NCBI GenBank assembly: GCA_039566865.1
Contig: CM076956.1
Location: 11,109,511 to 11,173,510, forward strand
DNA: 64,000 nt
From: Aurelia coerulea
Lineage: Eukaryota > Cnidaria > Scyphozoa > Semaeostomeae > Ulmaridae
Direction: 5' to 3'
Below, piece after piece: positions 20,601-29,600 of this stretch. The notes under the pieces were generated by a model. That model was not told where the DNA came from. It did not search any database and worked only from the letters and a program-made list of their open reading frames with translations. The position numbers were made by a program, and so were the translations under genes. Position 1 is the stretch's first letter. The number at the start of each line of letters is the position of its first letter.

Positions 20601-23600
20601 TGTACGAGAGTTCGCACTAAACCCCCAAATCCCCCGGAAACGCTTTCCCTTTGTTCATTCATGTTAAATCTTTTAAAATTTGATCGACGTTTTTTGATCG
20701 TTTTCAACGTTTTCGAAAACGAACATTTTAAGAAACTCGCTCCTTGCTCTAAAAACTGAAAACGGAAAAATTTGCAAAAAGTCTTAGAATCTAAGTCAGG
20801 CTTTCTGCTAAAGATTAAGTCATGAATCTTCAAAATCGGTCCAGTGTACGATTTATCGTGGCCTGCCAAACGTGCATAGTTTATTTTGGCGCACCTGGTA
20901 TGTCCATCTTTTATTACGGGGACTTACTGTTGTCATAATCTGTTGCACGAGTGTTAGTTTAACTTTAGAAAAATCCGTTAGCTCGAACTCAAAGCTATCT
21001 ATTTATTCTACAGTGCCAATAATAACATGAAATTCTTTAGAGAGAAAAACATGAACAGCCTTTTCGTTTGGGCTGAAGAAAGCATCTTAAACGATTTTAT
21101 ATGCCGACAGCTGTTTTGGCATCGAATGCAAACATAGATTCTAATTTTGACTTCCAATGCTAGAATAACTCAAGGATCTTTGAAATCAAAGGGCAGCCAT
21201 ATTCTTAACTCTATTTGAAAAAAATTTGTTCCATCTAGTTAAGAGAAAGGATGCCACTACTGTCTTAAAATTTTTTTGGGTTTACTTATTAAGGTGTAAC
21301 AATATTATGATGGTTATCATCAAAAGCTACCTTTTAACCTTTTTGATTTCATATACAGGGTGTCCCAAAAAAGTTGTGCCCCGTTTGTCTGAAGATTGCG
21401 ACAAAACGGCAAAAGATTCCCGCCAAACGTTTGCATGATGCTGCTCTTCAGATGTTCAATTGATGTTTGCTACCATCCCCATGAAAATCCGTTGAAAAAT
21501 GATGGAGCTATGACCTTGAGGAGACCAAATTTGCCCGATCACTGAAACCAGCAGTGTCGGCCATTTTGTCTTACTATTGCAGCGATAAATAGCTTCATGA
21601 ATTGAAAATGAAACAACAGCCTCTAATGTCATAGCTCTCATGAAAATTTCAATAATCCTTGGAGAGTTCCACTATTTCTGACCTCACAGAAATTATTCCT
21701 TACCTCACGTGAAGATACGCATCACTGCAAAATAGTAAAACAAAATGGCCGACCGCTGGTTTCAATCATCAGGCAGATTTGGCCTATTGAAGGTCATAGC
21801 TCCATCATTTCTCAACGGATTTTTGCGTGGATGGTAGCAAACTTTAATTGAATATCCGAAGAGCAACATCATGCAAAAATTTGGCGAGAATCTTTTTCTA
21901 TTTTGTCGCAATCTTCAGGGAAACGGGGCACAATTTTTTTGGGACACCCTGTAGTGTCACACAATGTTTGACTATGTTCCAATCAGGCTATGTTCTAATA
22001 TCTTCTAATGAAACGATGTATTTACTCACCCAGCAGTAGCACGGGGGGGGGGGGTTCTTCCATAGTAAAGGTAACTAGGGATGGGATGTGCCGCGAGCAA
22101 GGGTATACTTTTTCGGACTTCTAGTCTAGCCAAGGGTATACTTTTTTGCAATTTTGGCCTACAAAGGTCTAGCTAAGGGTATCATTTTTGACAATATTGG
22201 TCTAGCGAACGGTCATGATATTATATTTGGTACAAATTTGACAATATTTGTCCAGAAAATGGCCAAAATTGGTCTAGCTAAGGGTACCATTTTCGTAAAA
22301 ATTGGTCCAGACAATGGTCAAATTTGTCTAGCCAAGGGTACCATTTTCGTAAAAGTTGGTCTAGCCAACGGTACCATTTTTAATATGCTCGCGGCAGACC
22401 CCTATCCAAAATCTGGCCAAGAACCCCCCCCCCCCCCCCCCCCGTGAGCAGTAGTAACTTGCCCTAATGGCGCAGGCTGACGATTGTCATTTTGAGGCCT
22501 AAATCAATGCAATTCATTTGCAGGTTAAATCTACTGTAGTAAAATCAATTGAACAGGGCAATGTCACAGTAACTAATGTTACTAAAGCTACCTTGGAAGG
22601 AAAGAAAGTGCTATACAACAATGGAACACCCTTCTACAATACTTACAATACAATGAAGAGATCTGGCTCATTGATTTATTCGCCTGGAACAAATATCCTT
22701 GGATTGGTCATGTTCTCATTGGCGATTGGTGTTGTTGCCGGAAATATGGGACCGAAGGCACGCGTTTTCATCAAGTTTATCAGTATTTTGAATGATATCG
22801 TGATGGTTCTTGTCGGTATTGTTATGTGGTAAGTCTGCTTTTGTCTGGTGAAACAAGGGCAGATTTTGTAATACAATAGCAGCAGTTGCGTTTGATTGAC
22901 ACATGAATTGAAAGCTATTAGCGACTGCAGACCAAGGAAATTCTCTCAATCAATAATTCAAAACAAACCAAGCCGCAAAAGTTTCCCCGAAACTAGTGTG
23001 GCAAAGTCTCGCCTTGTGCAAGCGAAGGGTGGTTTTTAAGAGAAGTTATGTGCTCATAACGAAAGTAGAAGGGTAAATCTAAAGTTTTGTCTGGCGGATT
23101 TTTTTTATTTGATTCAGGAGCCGAGTAGAGGGCATTGTTAATTCTGGCGTATTTAGGGCTTAAATGAAACGATTACAAAATAGCTCCTGAATCAAGTAAA
23201 CAAAATCCGCTAGACAGAACTTTAGATTTATCCTTCTTCTTTCGTTATAAGCGCGTAACTTCTCATAAAAACCAACTTTTGCTTGCACAAGGCGAGAGTT
23301 TGCCCTACTACTTTTGGGGAAGCATTTGCGGCTTGGTTTGTTTTGAATTACTGGTTGAGAGAATTTCCTTTGTCTACAATCGCTAATCACTTTGAATTGA
23401 GTTGTCAATCAAACACACATGTTGCTATTGTATTACAAAATCTGCCCTTGTTGTCTGGTGAATAAAGAAAAAGAATCCCTGTTAGCATAGCTTTCAAATC
23501 TTCAACTCTGCGTAAAAGGTCGGTGTAAAATTCCATGACCTATCACTTCTGATTGAATGGCTTGAAAGAAAGTTCAGATACTTATCTATAAGTCTACCGT

Positions 23601-26600
23601 TGGAATTTCCAAAACTTTTGAATATTTTTTCGAAATTATACCGTATCTTACATCTCAACCCATTTGAGGATGTGACGTCATCAAATTTCTAAATCATAAA
23701 CCAGATGAGTGACAGACTTTTGCCTGATACCATATTGTAGGCATTTATAAACTATGGGATCCTTCGAAATTGCTTTTTGTTGCGTCAAACAGTTTAGAAA
23801 TTACGATGGTTTTAAGTATTTTTGAAAATCTTTTTTGAATTCTTGAAAAAGAAGAAAAAAACGCTCTAATTCTGAAAATAATGAAGATTTCAGGAAAGTC
23901 CAACGGTAGAATTATAGAAAAAAGCTAAAGTTTCTCCGAAGTCATTCAGTTCAAAGAAAATATGTCATTAAATTTTGCACCATCCTTTTTAAAGATTTGA
24001 AACATATGCTATCCCTGTTTGAGAGCCTACTGCTCCCTGGATATCAAGGCAATGATATTGACAAGTATAACAAGAGCAGATTTTGTGATGCAACAGCAAC
24101 AACAGTTGCGCTCGATTGACACCTCAATTCAAGGCGATTAGTGACTGCAAACAAAGGAAATTCCCTCAACCATAAATTCAAAACAAACAAAGCTGCAAAA
24201 GTTTCTCTGAAACCCAAGTAGCTAGTGCGCACTTTGTGCATTCCAGAAATGGTTTTTAAGAGCAAACACGAGCATAGATCGAAAGAAGAAGAATATATCT
24301 ACATATCTGCAGCGGGCATTTAATTTGTTTGGTTTAAAAGCCGATTGGGAGGCGATTCAATTCTCTTATATTTTGGGTGTAATTAAAACATTTACTGGTC
24401 AGCTTCTGAACCATACAAATAAAATACCCGAGGTGAATGTGTAGAGATATCCTTCTTCTTTCGATATATACTCATGTTTGCTCTTAGCAACTATTTCTCG
24501 AATGTACAACGAGCCAGCTAGCTACTTGGCTACTTGGGTTTCAGAGAAACTTTTGCGGCTGTGTTCGTTTTGAATTTATGGTTGAGAGAACTTCTTTGTC
24601 TGCAATCGCTAATCGCTTTGAATTGAGGTGTCAATAAAACGCAACTATTGCTATTGTATTACAAAATCTGCCCTTGTTAGCAAGCGTGTCATTTGATTGT
24701 GAACATGTTCAAATTCATTTTAAAATTTACCTGACTGAAATCAGCCATACCTTTCTGAAATTATGACGAGGGAATCGCTCGAAAAGGGTCCTTCTTGAGA
24801 CCTTCAAAATGTGCCTAAAATTGGAAACAAAGGCTTCTTGCTGAGGCTCTCTCGAGAAAATCCCTCATAATTTCAAAACGGAGTGGCCGATTTCAGTTCA
24901 GTCAGGTAAATTTTTAAGTAGATTTGAACATGTCTACCATTAAATTACACAGTTTTATGGCCGTAGCTACATTGGGGGTTACTGATATCATTGTCATGAT
25001 ATCTAGGGAGCTGTGACCTTTCAAAAACGGGGATTTTTTTATTGACTCGCTCGGTGGTTACAGTGGTTAGAAGTGCATTCAGTTCACCCTGCTTGCTTTC
25101 CTTTTTTGTTTAACGCTGCATGAGAAGAACGTTATAGGCCGCTATTAAGATGCACGATAGTGGAATGAGATGATCTGAGATCAGGCTCACTGCGCATGAA
25201 AGACACCTTTTTTAGTCTGAAGTCTACATCGAGTGACGTTTTTACACATTCTTATACAAATGTTTGATTGAGTGGCCCTATGGCTTCTATCACTGTTCTA
25301 AAATGTATGAAAATATCGTTCGATCCACACTCTTCTGTAGACAAGCAAAGGTAAATTTGATTCACCTTTCCAAATTGCTACGCTATATCTAAGTTTTAAA
25401 ACGTCAAAACTTAACAAAGGTAACGGCTTACCTTTTCTTGCTCTTTTCAAAGGTATTCTCCCATTGGCATCTGGAGTTTGATCACCGCTAAATTTGCTTC
25501 AATGAAAGATATATCTTCAACATTTCAAAGTCTTGGCATGTATATATTGACAGTCATTCTTGGCCTAGCAATCCATGCTTTCGGCATACTGCCCACAATT
25601 TATTTCGTAATATGCAGAAGAAATCCAATTAAATTCTACCAAGGCGTCACTCAAGCATTGTTGACTGCCTTTGGAACGGCATCCAGGTAAGCATTAGACT
25701 TGCCAACTGTATTGCCAACGGTATTTCGTCAACTGTAATAAGTCGATCTAACTGAATTTTTTGAAGAAATAGACTTGGGCAAGTCTAGGTAAGTAGGTAA
25801 GTACCAACCACATCCGTTTTTTATGCATCATGATACGTTCAATTTACAATATATGATTCGTGTGTTACACTACCCACAAAATACTCTGTAATACTAAAAA
25901 GAACAAACCACGACAAGCATAAGGTCATGTCTCATGTCTAGCCCGTGGCAAGAACACGAAGAAAGTGCAAAAACTACATACACTACAAAAGGAAAATCCA
26001 CAAGAAGAGACTTGCTGGTTGCTTGGCGGATAGAAGAAATTTGAAGGAATTCAATCAAATCGACCAGTTTCATGCATAAAATGTGGAGTTAACTCGAGGA
26101 TATTTTTATCAATTTCACCTGCATGTTCTCTGTTACCATACGTTAAAAGCTGCATTTAGATATAGTTGGATTGGACACACAATCCTTATGCCATTTAATC
26201 TTATTTGGAAATGCAGACCTAACCCTAATTACAAATAGGATGATTATGCAGTGGTGTAGAGCTGGGGGGGCTCCGAGGGGCTCAGCCCCCCTAGTCATTT
26301 TTTCCGTAATTTTGGGGGGGCTTTAGCCCCCCTAGTTATTCTGAAGAAATTTTGATTTTCTTGATTTGCGTATTATGACAAAAATGACAGAACAAGGTAA
26401 TATTATATTCTTGTAAAGAAGAGATCCTGGTTTTTGGTTTGCACCAAGATGAGATCTTCAATGACTGTCAAGCTCTTATCTTCCTTGATGTTTATAAGCA
26501 TAAATGGGATGCTACTAATGTTACATCAAAATGGCTTCAGAAACACACAACTGCAAATGACAATAGAACAACAGAACAATAGAATTTTCTTGTTGCTAAT

Positions 26601-29600
26601 GGCAAGCATGATATTGGGAGATGCATTCTAAGCCAAAGTAAAAGGCGTGGCCCCAACAAATTTCCTGGTGCCACCTCTCTACCTGAGCCCCCCTAGTTAT
26701 TAATCTAGCTCTACACCACTGTGATTATGGAAGCAACAATTACTTACATCAAGGCAACGAAGAGATTCGATTGAAACGTAAACAAAGCAGCAGCACCCCC
26801 CCCCCCCAATATCCTTTTGAGTGATTTTGGTAGTTTTTGTAGAAAATTCTGTCTCTCATTTGATGTTAGGCGATAGACAACTGTAAATTTTTATCTTAGG
26901 GTGCGGGGTGGTGGGTGGATGGGGTTCTGCTGTGTGGATGGGCGGCTGCTGGCCTTTAGTTTCATGTGTTCCGCGCGTAGGGCCCTCTGTTAACTGCCTT
27001 GCATCTATTTTCTCCCATGTTATAAAATGTTTTGATGTCATATCCTGACATCAAATGTGAGACAGACATTAACTTTTTCTTTTAGTTTGTTGTTCTTTCT
27101 TTCAGTATATTGCAATTTTTTAATTGTAAGTGCCTTTCATGGTGGGAACTCCGATGACCTAGTGTCTATTCCCGCCATGATAGGCACAGTAGATGTACTT
27201 GTTGAGTTTGTAAATTTTAATTGATTATATATATATAAAAAAAAAAAAAAGCTGCATTTTAAAAACCTCTTTGAAACCTCCAAGTACTGGGTGAGTCAAA
27301 CATGTTAAACGTGTCTAAGATGTGAAATTCATGCATTTTCATTCCTGGAAAATTATGCTATTCTCGCAAAATGCCAAAGTTTATTCAAGCGAAATTTCAC
27401 ATTTTAGTCAATTCGCGAAAGTTAATTCCAAAACTTTCGCGTTTTTTCAACTCGTGAAAGTTTCTTCTCGCAAAATTTTCTTCCCTTAAAATATCAAGTT
27501 TGTTTGTAATCCTGGTCATCGCGAAACATGTTTCTTCTGGCTATCATTAGCTCAACGTGTTTTGCAGAATCTGAAAAAAAATTAAAAAATCTCTGTAACG
27601 TACATATTCTTTTTTTTATATCAATCTAAAATTTTACAATAACAGAACATGGTTACAGGACGATACCACAGGAAGAATGAGAATAAATTGCAACCCCGTG
27701 GCTTTAACATATAACATAAAACATTTACATGAAAATAATTAACTAAACTACAGCATAAACTAAAGAAACTAAAGCTACGAAAAAACAAGATGATACAAAA
27801 GTGGAGGGAGGAGACGATAATTTCACTGAAATGATTTAAGGAAATCTCTTTGGTGATTCAATGAACTCTAGTGTTGCTTTAATGATTGTTTTATTTGACT
27901 CAAAAGGTAACCTTATATCACCATACAAAATTATTGAAACTAGTTCCTATTGATACATTCTTTCTCTCATGCAGCGCTGCATCATTGCCAGTTACATTCC
28001 GGTGCCTCGAAGAAAACAACAAAATTGACAAAAGAGTGACACGTTTTGTGCTCCCAGTTGGTGCTACTATTAACATGGATGGAACTGCTCTGTACGAGGC
28101 TGTTGCAGCAATCTTCATTGCACAAGCTTCTAATTACAATCTCGATTTCGGTCAGATCGTTTCTATAAGGTCAGTAGGATACAATTTTTCATTGTCTTTT
28201 GGTTGCTTCCTTTTTGAAAATTATCAAAATTATTTTTTGAATGTAGTACCAATCAGAAAATTCTTCATGAGCATTTTTGTAAAGGAAAAATGTCAATTTT
28301 GAATGTTAAAGTTTATCCCACGCCACAACATAAATGTGTTGCCTTCGTAGATCTTTTATAATCAAGCACTAAAATTTAATACCGGGTATCCCCAAAAAGT
28401 ACTCCTGTCTGAAAAATGACAAAAAATTGATTATCAAATCTTTGATAAATATTCTCTTTTTGACTTGCTTTTTCAATGACCGAAAAATGTTTAAAGATGC
28501 TAAAATTTTTGCTTTTGATGTAACAAGCTAGAAAAATTACACATTGAAAAGCCTTACTTTGAGCTATACTTTTCATGCAAATACTCAATCTTGCCTAATG
28601 TAATAGCCCTGCCCGGCGCAATTAAGCTATACATTTAAATAAAAAGAACACAAACTTCGGAGAATCTTCACTCGTTATTTCATCATAATTTACACACATA
28701 TATCGTGCTCGCAGTTCTTAACGTTCTCTTGTCTTCTCTCCTGAATCGTCTGATCCTCTCATTCAAATCGGGGGGTCGCGTTATAAACAATTAGTACAAT
28801 CAAATTTATTTCTTAGATGTCCACACTAACACTCAAAATTTTCAGATTTTTTATCGCCATCGAAGTCTCCAATGATAGTGTGCATTTCTTTTTGTCACTT
28901 ATTACCTACACTTGCCCCAAGTTTATTTCGCCAACTTTCAGATAGACTTATTACAGTTGACGAAATAGAGTTGGGGCAAGTCTACTTCTTACCAAACTAG
29001 AAGTTATATGCACAAAGAAATTGATCTGGCATGTATAAATGCTTTTTTGCAGTATGATTCAAAACCAGGTAGCCCTAAGAAGAGCTACATTTGCTAATTT
29101 GAAGCCAATTACAAGATCAGCTACATCTGGGAAAACAAGTTGGTCCTTGATCTACTTGGCAAAAAAGAAAATCGAATATCAGTCATGTTATCAGATATTT
29201 GTGGTTTTTCAAAAGGGAGTACTTTTTTGGGACACCCGGTGAGTGGCCGAGCGGGTGAGTGGCCGAGTGGCTTAAACAGTTTCCGTCAGGTGACTCAAGT
29301 TAAGCTCGGTCGAGTGAGGTCAAACTTCGGATGGGTGACCTCTGAGGCCTGACCTCGCAACGCACCTCGCGCCGTCCTTCGGAAGGGACGTTAAACTAGG
29401 GGTCCCATGCCTGGATGCGGCATGCATAGTGGGCCTAAATTAGCTTTAAATAGCTAGAAACCCAATCAGCCCACTTAAAATAAATTACTACTACTACTGC
29501 TAAAAGTATGACTTAGTTTCATCGCCTTTTTCCCAAAAATGAATAAAATAGTGACAGTCAGTTTGATCTGTTTAGCTGCTAAAAGTATGACTTAGTTTCA

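Noticed and set aside
22154..22447. 97-aa ORF upstream of an SLC1-B exon
   Set aside because: Same cause: the internal repeat of the 22040 element.
25040..25090. tRNA gene or SINE head (GGTTACAGTGGTTAGAAGTG)
   Set aside because: Only an A-box-like stretch; no B box or cloverleaf could be built.
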